Notes: a model not told the origin generated them from the letters alone. A stretch of 64,000 bases of DNA from Anolis sagrei (GCF_037176765.1 NC_090022.1:57739209-57803208); one strand, 5' to 3'; numbered from the stretch's first letter, positions 52,001 through 62,090 are shown. Translations and numbers: made by a program.

Positions 52001-55000
52001 GTATTATATTTGTTATCTAAGGCTTTTATGGCCGGAATCACTGTGTTGCTATGAGTTTTCCATGATGTATGGCCATGTTCCAGAAGCATTTCCTCCTGAC
52101 ATTTCACCCACATCTATGGCAGGCATCCTCAGAGGTTGTGAGGTCTGTAGATAGGAGAGGAAAACTGTTTTTGCCATACATCAAGGGAACCACTGACCGC
52201 ATAGGGAAGCTGATGAAGAAACACAACCTACAAACTATCTACAGACCCACTAAGAAAATCCAACAAGCAAAGGACAAAAGGGATCCTCTCACCTCTGCAG
52301 GAGTCTACCGTGTACCATGAAGCTGTGGACAAGTCTACAGAGGGACCACCAAACACGGAATTGCCCAAACACGAATCAAGGAACGTGAAAGGCACTGCAG
52401 ACTACTTCAACCAGAGAAGTCAGCCACAGCAGAGGCACTTGATGACCCAACCTGGACACAGCATATTATCTGAGAACACAGAAATGCTGGACCACTCTAA
52501 CAACCACCATGTCAGGCTACATGGAGAAATCATTGAAATCCACAAGCACATGGACAATTTCAACAGAAAGGAGGAAACCATGAAAATGAACAAAATCTGG
52601 CCACGAGTATTTAAAAAAAATCCAAAATCAGGACAGTAAATAAAGAACAACACTCAAAAACAGAGGAAGTCCAGACACGAATCAAGCAGGGTCAGGTAAC
52701 ACCTTCCAACAAAGGATCCCCCAGGCAAGAATCAACCAGGTTTTGGAGCTGCAAGGCTATTCAATGCTTATCAAGGTGGACAATTGCAACATTCACACTT
52801 ATCTCCAATAGACAAGAGTTCTTTCTCCAATCATGAACATTCCACATATATATAAACCTCACTTGCCTAGTTTCGAAACAGACCCCACAACCTTTGAGGA
52901 TGCTTGCCATAAATGTGGGTGGAATGTCAGGAGAAAATGCTTCTGGAACATGGCCATACACCCCGGAAAACCCACAACATTCTTAAGTATCCTGTTTGTA
53001 TTTTGGATGCCCTGCTGTGTTTTGGGGGCTTCCCTCAACAAGAACCAATTAGGAAATGGTATTTATAACCCCAGAACAAAAACCATATTATATAGTGTTG
53101 TGAGTATTATGTTTGCTCTACTCCGAACTCAAGAATGGAAAATGGAATGTGGGAGGACAGGAAAAGAGATTTAAGGATTTAAAGATGGGCTCAAAGCCAA
53201 CCTTAAAAACTATGGTAGAGACACACAGAACAGGGATGCCCTGGCCCTTGAGCGCTCTAGCTGGAGGTCAGCTGTGACCAGCAGTGCGGTAGAATTTGAA
53301 GAGGCACAAATGGAGGGCGAAAGGGAGAAACGTGCCAAGAGGAAGGCAAGTCGACGATAGTATGATCGCTGGATCCGGAAGCTCTGAGCATTATGCACTT
53401 TCCGCAACGGCGGCTGTGAATAAGGGAAGGGACCATGTGGTCCAGAGAGGGGGCGGACTGACAGCGAGGAGAGTGTCACACTGAGGTGGAAAGATAGAAA
53501 GGAGGGGAGGGTTAGGATAAGGTTTAGGGTAAGGGTTAGGGTTTGGGATAGGGTAAGGGTTAGGATTAGGGGTTAAGGTTTAGGGTTTCTCCCATTAAAG
53601 AACTCTTACATTCCTTCTGTGTTCTGTTCTGCGTTGCGCAAACAGCGCTCCCGAAAGAGAGAAGCAGAAAATAGCGTAACGCTCGGAGTTTCCAGACCCA
53701 GGTATCATACTATTACCGGCAAGTCAAGCCAACCCCGTCTGGGACCACCTTTTACCTGGAAACTGATGCCCTCACTGCAGGAGAACATGCAGGCCAAGAA
53801 TAGGGTTCTACAGTCATCTACGGACCCAACACCAGGACACCGAACTTAGAGGACAATCTTACTCGGATCACCTAAGTAAGTAAGATGTGCATCCCGTTTT
53901 ATCTCTTGTGATTGCAGCCACATCTACACTGAAGATGTATTGCAGTTTCAAGGAAACGGCTTTGCTGTGCAGGTAAGGATAACAGAGGGAATCTGGAACT
54001 GGTTGGAGGCTGGGCTTCCTTTGATGTGCTCTTGAGGGCCCTGGAGGGAAGGAAGGCCCAAGTTGGCCCAAGCCTGGTGCAGACTGTAATGAAGCTATTG
54101 CAGTTCAGAGGGAGTGACTCTGAATACCTGGGAGTCACTCTGGACCGTGCTCTTACCTACAAGAAGCACTGCCTGAATATCAAGCAAAAAATGGGCGCTA
54201 GAAACAATATCATATGAAAGCTGACTGGCATAACCTGGGGATCACAACCAGACACAGTGAAGACATCTGCCCTTGCGCTATGCTACTCTGCTACTGAGTA
54301 TGCATGCCCAGTGTGGAACACATCTCACCACGCTAAAACAGTGGATGTGGCTCTTAATGAGACATGCCGCATTACCATGGGGTGTCTGTGCCCTACACCA
54401 CTGGAGAAATTACATTGTTTAGCCGGTATTGCACCACCTGACATCCGCTGGGAAGTAGCAGCCAATAGTGAAAGGACCAAGGCAGGGACAGCTCCAGCTC
54501 ATGCCTTGTTTGGGTATCTGCCAGCATGTCAATGACTTAAATCAAGAAATAGTTTTCCAAGATCTATAGAGACACTCGCTGGAACACCTCAGCAAGCGAG
54601 AGTTCAAAAGTGGCAGGCTCAAACCCAGAACCTCAATCAATGGCTGATACCAAATGAGCGACTGCCCCCTGGGCACACAGAAAACTGGGCGACTTGGAAG
54701 GTGCTGAATAGACTGCGCCCTGGCACCATGAGATGCAGAGCCAATCTTAAGAAATGGGGCCACAAAGTCCATGACATGTGAGTGTGGAGAAGAGCAAACC
54801 ACTGACCACCTGCTGCAATGCACCCTGAGCCCCGCCACATGCACAATGGAGGACCTTCTTGCAGCAACAGCAGAAACACTGCAAGTGGCCAGATACTGGT
54901 CAAAGGACATTTAATCAACTACCAAGCTTGCAAACTTTGTGGTTTGTTTGTTAAACTGATTGGTTTTCTCCTGACGCGATAAATGAATGAATGAATGAAT

Positions 55001-56269
55001 GACGAGTTCCGCGGGCCTTCCGGGCGGGCCTACCTGGAGGACGGAGGAGCGCTGGAGCACCTTGTCCCGGAGGTGGGGGCAGGCGTCGAGGGCGTGTCGG
55101 AGGGGCCGGTGGGCGGGCTCGTCGAGGAGGGCGCGGTGGAGGGCGAGGTCGTGTCGGGCGAGGAGGCGCAGCTTGTCCCTGCGGAAGAAGGTGGCGAGGC
55201 CCTCGTGCTGGCGCTCCTTGAGGCGGAGGAGGCCCTCCAGGCCGGCGGCGTCGAGGGCGGGGCCCAGCCCGTCGGCGAAGGCGGCGCGGTCCACCTCTTG
55301 GAGGCAGAGCAGGTCGGCGCTGTAGCCGAGGAGCTCCTTCTGGAGCAGGCACTGCCGGTAGTCCATCTCGAGGGCGTAGGGCGCGCAGTAGGGGTAGAGC
55401 ACGGTGCGGGAGAGCTCGCTCTGGGCGTAGGCGTCGGCCAGCACGTTGTAGCTGACGGCGCGGAGCGAGGCCGGCCCGGCGGGGCGGCGCGTGTAGAGGT
55501 GGCGCGCGTCGAAGGAGCAGGCGCCCGGCCCGGCCTCCACGGGCGCCCCGCTCTCCGCCTCGCGCGCCGCGCCCAGCCGCCCGCCCTCGTCCCCCGGCGT
55601 CACGCGCACCTTCAGCCGGCGGCCCACCTGCGCGTTGCCCGGCGTGAACACGCGCCCCTCCGCGCCCGCGATGGCCTCCCAGCCCGCGCCCCCTTGCTTC
55701 TCCTCCTGGAACCAGCGGAAGAGGCAGTGCCCGGCGGAGCCGAACTCGGCGCGGAGCCGCGGGCAGGCCGGGAAGCCCGCCAGGAGCGCGCGCGGGAGCT
55801 GCAGCTCCGTCAGGGCGGGCGGGTTGCGCTCCACGCGGAAGCGGGCCTCGCCGATCTGCAGCACGGCGCCCTCCTGCCAGGCCTCCGCGTTGGGCACCTC
55901 CTCCGGCACCGCCTGCCCGTCCTGCCCGAAGAGCCGCACCGCCGGAGCGGGAGAGGGAGCCGGAGGGAGAGGGCCGGCCGCCTCGGCCTCGGCGCGCGCC
56001 TTCTTGCTCTTCTTGGCGCCGCCCTTGCCGGCGTTGGTGGCGATGCGGGCCAGGGCCCGGCCCAGGGGCTCGGACTGGTCGCGCTGCACCTGACGCGTGC
56101 TCCCGTCGCCCAGCACGAACGACACGCTCAGCTTCGGCTCCGACGGCACGCAGCGCACCACCGCCCGCTCCATGCCCGCGCCACCAGGAGGAGGAAGAGC
56201 ACGAGGGCGGCCTCCGCAGCGCCTCAGGCCGGGAAGGGCTCTCCGCGCCCCGCACAGCCGCCGCCACAT
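49087..56269 (-). CDS. PDE12: 2',5'-phosphodiesterase 12, three coding exons
   Basis: On the minus strand: exon 1 56269-55034, exon 2 50085-50007, exon 3 49529-49087. They join in phase to 1758 nt, 585 residues plus stop (human about 609). PDE12 is a mitochondrial-matrix nuclease that removes poly(A) from mitochondrial RNAs and degrades 2',5'-oligoadenylate. The start MWRRLCGARRALPGLRR matches the position of the human start MWRLPGARAALR and looks like an arginine-rich mitochondrial presequence. MERAVVRCVPSEPKLS follows at residue 33. The endonuclease/exonuclease/phosphatase fold runs from about residue 270: SYNVLADAYAQ (273), LQEVD with Glu325, THLYWHPKG, CGDFNSTP with Asp472 and Asn474, GGFHGCLDYIF, and SHPSDH with Asp574 and His575. 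All catalytic blocks are intact. Exon 1 is extremely GC-rich. ARF4 converges on it from the left. Confidence 0.97.
50283..50618 (-). mobile_element. Sauria-type SINE (reverse), in PDE12 intron 1
   Basis: Starts AAGGTAAAGGTAAAGGTTTC, has the body GTACCTATTGATCTACTCAC, and ends at the tRNA-like head GAGCCACCAGGGGGC. The head contains GCCACCAGGGGGCGT (50601-50615), a strong match to the CTCF core motif. Confidence 0.92.
51144..51370. mobile_element. Foldback MITE, about 227 bp
   Basis: Left end CTTAGGGCACATCTACACTT, right end AGCATAGATAAGGCCATAG. Same family as 3322-3550. Confidence 0.55.
51380..51428 (+). mobile_element. CR1-like 3' end fragment
   Basis: AGGATCACAGAGCAGGAAGA followed by CCATCCAGTCCAACCC is a short piece of a CR1 terminus. 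Confidence 0.5.
51600..51772 (+). mobile_element. L2-type LINE 3' end
   Basis: TGTGAGCTGCTTTGGGTCCC, GAGAAAAGCGGGATATAAAT and an AAATATTTTTATTATT tail. Confidence 0.7.
51941..53119 (+). mobile_element. Penelope-like element flanked by 76-bp direct repeats
   Basis: The element (about 52017-52980) has inverted terminal pieces and a GIY-YIG-region remnant (RDPLTSAGVYRVP, then HNHHVRLHGE further on). A copy of the same 76 bases lies on each side, at 51941-52016 and 53044-53119, about 85 percent identical. Between element end and right repeat are some 60 bases (GTTTTGGGGGCTTCCCTCAA). It is old and broken. Confidence 0.7.
53353..53717. mobile_element. 365-bp insertion with inverted ends and telomere-like core
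   Basis: Flanked by the same 8 bases GGCAAGTC at 53345-53352 and 53718-53725. Ends GACGATAGTATGATCGCTGG and, inverted, GGTAATAGTATGATACCTGG. The centre (about 53507-53588) is a degenerate array of TTAGGG, TAAGGG and TTTAGGG units. The right half (CCCATTAAAGAACTC and following) looks like an LTR poly(A)-signal region, so a solo LTR is an alternative. Family not recognised. Confidence 0.6.
53507..53588 (+). repeat. Interstitial telomere-like repeat (degenerate TTAGGG)
   Basis: About a dozen imperfect hexamers or heptamers of the TTAGGG type in one orientation. Confidence 0.85.
54060..55003 (+). mobile_element. LINE 3' coding part (non-LTR reverse transcriptase tail)
   Basis: Plus-strand fragments read EYLGVTLDRALTYKKHCLN, SALALCYSATEYACPVWNTS, VALNETCRITMGCLCPTPLE and, further right, TCECGEEQTTDHLLQCTLS. 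This is the post-catalytic RT region followed by a C-x-C-x(8)-H-x(3)-C zinc-binding pattern, as in many non-LTR elements. It ends in an (AATG)n tail at about 54984-55003, only some 30 bases from the PDE12 exon 1 donor. 5'-truncated and broken. Confidence 0.8.
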
Positions 56270-56363
56270 CAACCCCTCGCCCGCCGCCGCCACACACCAG
56301 TCATGCCCCGGCTCCTCCTCCCCCTCCTCCTCAGTTGCCAGGCAGCCGCAAGGGCCGATGGGA

Positions 56364-56510
56364 CAACATGGCGGCGGTGAGGCAAAAAGGAAATAGCGCA
56401 AGGCCCGCCGGAAATGACGTCCGCCCTATGAAAACCGGGCTGTGAGAGAAGGAAAAGCTGGCTCTGAGGCGGGCGCAAGGCTTGCTGGGAAATGACGTCA
56501 TTGCTATGAA
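56364..56510 (-). promoter_or_regulatory. PDE12: PDE12 promoter with duplicated SBS/CRE module
   Basis: Two similar modules 77 bases apart: GCGCAAGGCCCGCCGGAAAT then GACGTC (from 56396), and GCGCAAGGCTTGCTGGGAAA then TGACGTCA (from 56473), each followed by a CTATGAA block. On the gene strand each reads as TGACGTC(A), then a CATTTCCCAGCAAGCCTTGC-like ZNF143-type site. A full CRE TGACGTCA sits at 56493-56500. AACATGGCGGC at 56364-56374 is a YY1-type site, usual near start sites. Confidence 0.6.
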
Positions 56511-56544
56511 GAGAAAAAACTTTCTTATTCCTCTTTCCCTTCCT

Positions 56545-56705
56545 CTTCTTTTTATTATTATTATATTATAACTTTATTTGTACCCCGTTAACATCTCCCG
56601 AAGGACTCGATGCGGCTTACACAGGCCAAGGCCTCAAACACAATACAACAATACAATACATAAAGCAAATTAAAAACAAACAAACTCCAACCATCACCCA
56701 AGTCA
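56545..56705 (-). mobile_element. L2-type LINE 3' end (reverse)
   Basis: TATAACTTTATTTGTACCCC, CATCTCCCGAAGGACTCGAT and GCGGCTTACACAGGCC are a reversed LINE terminus. Confidence 0.75.
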
Positions 56706-57680
56706 AAAAAGAAGCACCATTAAAGCCTTGGCAGACCGTGCAAAAAGAATCTGCGAACCCCACCTCCTCCAAGATGAACTGAACCACCTCAACTGGGCTC
56801 TACAGGCCAATGGATATTCCACCTCAGACATCAGAAGAGCTGAAAGACCAAGAACAAGCCACAAGAGTAAAGATGAAGATCCACCCAGAGGAAAAGTGTT
56901 CCTGCCATACATCAAGGGAACCACTGACCGCATAGGGAAGCTGATGAGGAAACACAACATACAAACAATCTACAAACCCACCAAGAAAATCCAGCAAATG
57001 CTACGTTCAGCAAAGGACAAGAGGGATCCTCTCACCTCTGCAGGAGTCTACCGTATACCATTCAGCTGTGGACAAGTCTACATAGGGACCACCAAACGCA
57101 GCGCCCAAACAAGAATCCAGGAACATGAAAGGCACTGCAGACTACTCCAACCAGAGAAATCAGCCATAGCAGAGCACCTGATGAACCAACCTAGACACAG
57201 CATTTTATTTGAGAACACAAAAATGCTGGACCACTCTCACAACCACCATGTCAGGCTACACAGAGAAGCCATTGAAATCCACAAACATGTGGACAATTTC
57301 AACAGAAAGGAAGAAACCATGAAAATGAACAAAATCTGTCTACCAATATTAAAAAAATTCTAAAATTGCAACAGCAAAAACAGCAGAGAGAAAAACAGGC
57401 AGGGACATCTAATCACCCTTCAAGAAGAGTATGCCCCAGGCACAGTCAGCCCATTGTATGCTAATCAAGGTGGGCAGTTGAAAGATCCACACCTAGCCCA
57501 ACTTACAAAAGCCCTTTGTCTCACCCTGGTCATTCCACAGATATATAAACCCCTTTTTTCCCAGCTCCAGCAGACCTCACCTCTGAGGATGCCTGCCATA
57601 GATGCAGGCGAAACGTCAGGAGAAATGCCTCTAGAACATGGCCATATAGCCCGAAAAAACCCACAAGAACTTAGAAATTA
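56706..57680 (+). mobile_element. Penelope-like element, RT end plus GIY-YIG endonuclease
   Basis: Best preserved copy. A 211-codon open frame (56728-57363) holds the end of the RT region (ICEPHLLQDELNHLNWALQA) and a GIY-YIG domain: SAGVYRIPFSCGQVYIGTTK then QTRIQEHERHC, with the GVY and YIG half-motifs and the downstream Arg/His region. GIY-YIG at the C-terminus is the hallmark of Penelope-like elements. The noncoding 3' region ends with the shared terminal repeat (ATGCAGGCGAAACGTCAGGA). 5'-truncated and inserted in a LINE tail. Confidence 0.85.
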
Positions 57681-57689
57681 AAAACAGTT

Positions 57690-58200
57690 AAGCAGGAATA
57701 AACAACAGCAGTAAACAATACATCAAGACACTATAAAACTGGGCCGGGCCAGAGTAATGGGTACAAGATTAAAAGTGCTGGTGTGGCAGGAGGTATGTAG
57801 GATTATGAGTAAGTGCAGTGTGCAGTAATCTTAGTTCTACTAAAGTGCTTCTGGGACTTGGTATTGGAGGTTCCTAATCTGAAAAGGCACATCGGAACAG
57901 CCTGCTCCCCTTATGTTTCTTCTTCAACGTCTGCTCTTCTATCCCACTTGTCCAACTGCAGTAATACTTACATTGTACATACACCCCTAGAGGTCCTCAG
58001 TTTACATCTCTGCTGCTGAAATAGTACTACCACTTAGCACAATTTAGTAGAACCAAATATTGCAATATGTGTCATGTGTATGTTTCCATGGATGGGTGGA
58101 TTTACAATTAACTTCCATGACATACAACCATCACCCATGTTTCCATATCTTCTGACAAAACCCTGCCAGAGTTACTGGATTTTACAAACCAAGATTCTAA
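57690..58200. other. Intergenic, no recognised element
   Basis: No gene or named repeat recognised between the Penelope-like copy and the SINE at 58.2 kb. Confidence 0.5.
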
Positions 58201-58202
58201 CG

Positions 58203-58443
58203 GACATCACACAAGGGTTTTTTCCATGTTGGGAGCGACTTGAGAAACTTCAAATGACTTCTGGTGTGAGAAAATTGCCAGTCTGCAAGGACATTGCCCA
58301 GAGGACACCTGGACCCGGATGTTTTGATGTTTTTACCATCCTTGTGAGAGGCTTCTCTCATGTCCCCAAATGGGGAGCCGGAGCTATCCCCAGATTTGAA
58401 CCTCTGACCTACCAGTCTTCAGTACTGCCGGCTCAAGGGTTTA
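58203..58443 (-). mobile_element. tRNA-headed SINE (reverse), joined to a Helitron
   Basis: From GGGAGCGACTTGAGAAACTT to the head-side GGCTCAAGGGTTTA. The expected head end (CGCCACCGGGGG-like) is replaced by Helitron sequence from ACCCACT onward. Confidence 0.75.
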
Positions 58444-58776
58444 ACCCACTCTACATCCTGCAGCAGTTTGAAGGAGGATGGACTTTGGATGATAGGACTT
58501 GCAGTACCTTCACTCACTTACTGAAACCACTGCCACCCTCATCCAATGACTGATAAAGACCAAACTTGGCACACAGAGCCCCCATGACCCACTCTATATC
58601 CTGCTGCTGTTTGGAGGAGGGTGGACCATGGATGATGGGACTTCAAGTACCTTCACTCACTTCCTGAAAACAATGCAACCGTCATCCAATGACCAATAAA
58701 GACCAAAGTTGGCATACAGAACCACCATTACCCACTTTCTCTAATAACCCGGGCAGCGCCGGGTCCCCAAGCTAGT
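58444..58776 (+). mobile_element. Helitron 3' end with 143-bp tandem units
   Basis: Two direct repeats start at 58444 and 58587 (ACCCACTCTACATCCTGC and ACCCACTCTATATCCTGC) and a partial third at 58730, a constant 143-base period. The end is ACCCGGGCAGCGCCGGGT, a GC-rich hairpin, then CCCCAAG and CTAGT at 58772-58776, the canonical Helitron 3' terminus. Confidence 0.85.
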
Positions 58777-58825
58777 ATATAATAAGGGGAGGGAGGGCTC
58801 CTATCACACAAGGTGCACCTACAAT

Positions 58826-59230
58826 CTGACACCACGTTAATTAATCTGACACCACGTTAACTGCCATGACTCAATGCTATTAATCTCGAGGTTTGTAGTG
58901 TGTGGTACCAACAGTGGTAGAAGCTAAAAATCTTGTAAAACTAGTTCCCACAATTCTTTGGCATGGTGCTGTGGAAGTTAAAGTGGTGCCTGAATACATT
59001 AATTTTACAGTGTTGTTGTTGTTTATTCATTTAGTTGCTTCCGACTCTTTGTGACCTCATCGACCAGCCCACCCCAGAGCCCCATGTCAGCCGTGGCCAC
59101 CCCCAGCTCCTTCAGAGTCAAGCCAGTCACTTAAAGGATACCATCCATCCATCTTGCCCTTGGTCGGCCCCTCTTCTTTTTTACAGTGTGGATGCATGCA
59201 AAGTTTGAGTGCTGAGATTCTGCATTAACT
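58826..59230. mobile_element. Foldback MITE split by a Bov-B fragment
   Basis: ACACCACGTTAACTGCCATG, GACTCAATGCTATTAAT and the inverted TTGGCATGGTGCTGTGGAAG with TTAAAGTGGTGCC form the arms. A short internal duplication, TAATCTGACACCACGTTAA, occurs twice in tandem (about 58826-58860). The MITE continues after the Bov-B piece as GGATGCATGCAAAG. Confidence 0.65.
59014..59178 (-). mobile_element. Bov-B LINE 3' fragment (reverse) with 11-bp target duplication
   Basis: TTCATTTAGTTGCTTCCGAC, TCTTTGTGACCTCATCGACC and CATCCATCTTGCCC match the reversed Bov-B 3' region. It is flanked by TTTTACAGTGT at 59003-59013 and 59179-59189. Confidence 0.85.
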
Positions 59231-59269
59231 GTGTCTGAAACATCTCTTAGGTCTTATCTACGCAGAACA

Positions 59270-60420
<1,151 letters not shown>

Positions 60421-60454
60421 AGGAAGGATTGGAAAATGGCATTTCACTGTGCAG

Positions 60455-60552
60455 ATGATTAAGGCTGGATCTACAGTGCCATATAATCCAGTTCAAAGCA
60501 GATAATCTGGATTCAAAAACTATATTATAGGACAGTTCAGATGGGGCCTAAG
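60455..60552. mobile_element. Foldback MITE fragment
   Basis: GGCTGGATCTACAGTGCCAT, ATAATCCAGTTCAAAGCAGA and GTTCAGATGGGGCC match the family at 63770-63920. Confidence 0.6.
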
Positions 60553-60772
60553 AGGAAAGCCTGGAGATGGTTGGCGATCCAGATAGCAATTACACAAACC
60601 ACAGACCATCAGTGTGCATTAAGAGCTTTATTTGGCACACTTTTGAGGGAGTTTTTTCAGACCGCTAGCTTTAAATGGTCAGTGCAGATTGGCCCTTGGA
60701 ATCTTGGGAAGCCACTGGAGGAAATCCTGAAAACTTGGCTCGGAATCAGGTAATTTTTTTTTTTGTTCTATG

Positions 60773-61022
60773 TAATGTCGAAAGCTTTCATGGCCAGAAT
60801 CACTGGATTGTTGTAGTTTTTTTCAGGCTGTATGGCCATGTTCTAGAGGCATTTTCTCCTGACGTTTCGCCTGCATCTATGGCAAGCATCCTCAGAGGTA
60901 GTGCGGTCTGTTGGAACTAGGAAAATGGGTTTATATATCTGTGAAAAGACCAGGGTGGGACAAAGGACTCTTGTCTGCTGGAGCTAGGTGTGAATGTTTC
61001 AACTGACCACCTTGATTAGCAT
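60773..61022 (-). mobile_element. Penelope-like 3' region (reverse)
   Basis: AATGTCGAAAGCTTTCATGG, CTCCTGACGTTTCGCCTGCA and GGGTTTATATATCTGTG are the reverse complement of the noncoding 3' part of the copy at 57454-57655. Only the noncoding end is present. Confidence 0.8.
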
Positions 61023-61039
61023 TTGATAGTTCTGTTAGC

Positions 61040-61150
61040 AGCCTCTAGCGCCCCCTGGTGGCGGCGGAGCGCGTCTTGCGTGCGACTTCCGGCTTTCATC
61101 CCAACCTCAACGGCAGGGGGCGCTCGCGCGGCGGTTTCCATGGTGACCAG
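61040..61150 (+). promoter_or_regulatory. CpG-rich block with two CTCF-like motifs and an X-box
   Basis: GCGCCCCCTGGTGGC at 61049-61063 is the reverse of the CTCF core GCCACCAGGGGGCGC. GGCAGGGGGCGCTCGC at about 61112-61127 is a second site in the other direction. GTTTCCATGGTGAC at 61134-61147 (reverse GTCACCATGGAAAC) closely matches the RFX X-box used by ciliary genes. The block lies where conserved gene order predicts the DNAH12 promoter. Confidence 0.6.
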
Positions 61151-61264
61151 CGCGCTGTTGTGCTCGTCCTGCTCGGCTTCCTCGCCGCTTGGTTCCTGCG
61201 AGGATCTCCTCCTCCTCCTCCCCGACCCAAGTTTTGTCCAAGAGCCTCCAATATATCAAGAGAG
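61140..61264 (+). CDS. Possible first exon of a gene divergent from PDE12 (DNAH12 expected by synteny)
   Basis: An open frame from ATG at 61140 (MVTSALLCSSCSASSPLGSC, EDLLLLLPDPSF, VQEPPIYQE) ends at a good donor, AGAG|GTGAGC at 61264/61265. Another frame from 61058 (MAAERVLRATSGFHPN, then a hydrophobic AVVLVLLGFLAAWFL) is also open across the same donor. I recognise neither protein. The exon may instead be an untranslated leader. The inference rests on CpG content, X-box-like and CTCF-like motifs, and gene order in mammals. No second exon was found before 64000. Confidence 0.25.
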
Positions 61265-61479
61265 GTGAGCGGCTAGGAATAGGGATTCCTGCAGGGAGAG
61301 AGGCCAAGGCTCTGAAGAGTTCATTATTAAAACCTCTGGGTTTTCATGACTGAAAGCCGCTTCAAGCCTCCACTCTCTCTCACTTCATCTCCCAAATGCG
61401 TGCAATGTTTCAGAGGGAGCACCTTGGGGTTAGTATTAAGAGGCAGGTGTCTTGGCCAGGCACTAGCAGGGACCAGGGC

Positions 61480-61945
61480 ATCTCCACACTGTAAAATCAA
61501 TGCACTTTGGCACCACTTTAAACTGCTGTGTGGCTCAGTGCTATGGAATTATGGGAGTTGTAGTTTTGCAAGGTCTTCAGCCTTCTCTGCCCATTGATGC
61601 TACAAATCCCAAGATCCCATAGCATGGAGCCAGGACAGTTTAAGGGTTGTTTTGTTTTTGGTCGTGTCAGGAGCGACTTGAGAAACTGCAAGTTGCTCCT
61701 GTTGTGAGAGAATTGGCTGTCTGCAAGGACGTTGCCCAGAGGACGCCTAGATGATTTTGATGTTTTATCATCTTTGTGGGAGGCTTCTCTCATGTCCCCG
61801 CATGAGGAGCTGGAGCTGGTAGAGGGAGCTCATCCGCCTCTCCCCGGATTCGAACCTGCGACCTGTCGGTCTTCAGTCCTGCCGGCACAGGGGTTTAACC
61901 CACTGCGCCACCGGGTTTAAGGGGTGTCAAACTGCATTAATTATA
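61480..61945. mobile_element. Foldback MITE split by a SINE
   Basis: Left arm CACCACTTTAAACTGCTGTG and CAGTGCTATGGAATTATGGG. Right arm AGATCCCATAGCATGGAGCC, then, after a SINE at about 61652-61918, TTAAGGGGTGTCAAACTGCA and TTAA. The arms are complementary. Confidence 0.7.
61652..61918 (-). mobile_element. tRNA-headed SINE (reverse)
   Basis: From GTCGTGTCAGGAGCGACTTG to the head GGGTTTAACCCACTGCGCCA then CCGGG. The B box reads GATTCGAACCTGCGACC. Best preserved copy of this family. Confidence 0.92.
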
Positions 61946-61948
61946 GAG

Positions 61949-62090
61949 CAGGCATCCTCAAACTGTGGCCCTCCAGCTGTTTGGGCCTCCAACTCCCAGA
62001 AGCCCTAACGAGCTTGTTCAGTTGTCAGGAATTCTTGGAGTTGAACGCCCAAGCAGCTGGGGGGGGGGGGGCGCAGTTTGAGGATGCCTG
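61949..62090. mobile_element. hAT foldback MITE, 142 bp
   Basis: Ends CAGGCATCCTCAAACTGTGG and GCAGTTTGAGGATGCCTG, perfect 8-bp target duplication TTATAGAG at 61941-61948 and 62091-62098. Contains a 13-base G run. Confidence 0.95.

Larger units (their letters stand above)
53167..53880 (+). mobile_element. LINE fragment (zinc-finger region), split by an insertion
   Basis: Left piece 53167-53352 (GATGGGCTCAAAGCCAACCT, GAGCGCTCTAGCTGGAGGTC, GAGGCACAAATGGAGGGCGA). Right piece 53726-53880 (AAGCCAACCCCGTCTGGGAC, ACCAGGACACCGAACTTAGA, ATCTTACTCGGATCACC) ends in a short TAAG run. The two are consecutive in a known squamate-style non-LTR repeat, and a 365-bp insertion separates them. Confidence 0.6.

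Noticed and set aside
54995-56380. 461-codon open frame on the plus strand, and a 448-codon alternative minus frame, over PDE12 exon 1
   Set aside because: Both are shadows of the very GC-rich PDE12 exon, which lacks stop codons in several frames. Their compositions (Arg/Ala/Gly/Pro-rich) show no domain.
56270-56401. 44-residue N-terminal extension of PDE12 to a Met at 56401
   Set aside because: The Met at 56269 aligns with the human start MWRLPG, and the extension would cover the YY1-type promoter site.
61058-61276. 72-codon frame with a hydrophobic stretch (AVVLVLLGFLAAWFL) as a membrane protein gene
   Set aside because: Competes with another open frame over the same CpG-rich block. Neither is recognised and no further exon is visible, so only a low-confidence possible first exon was listed.
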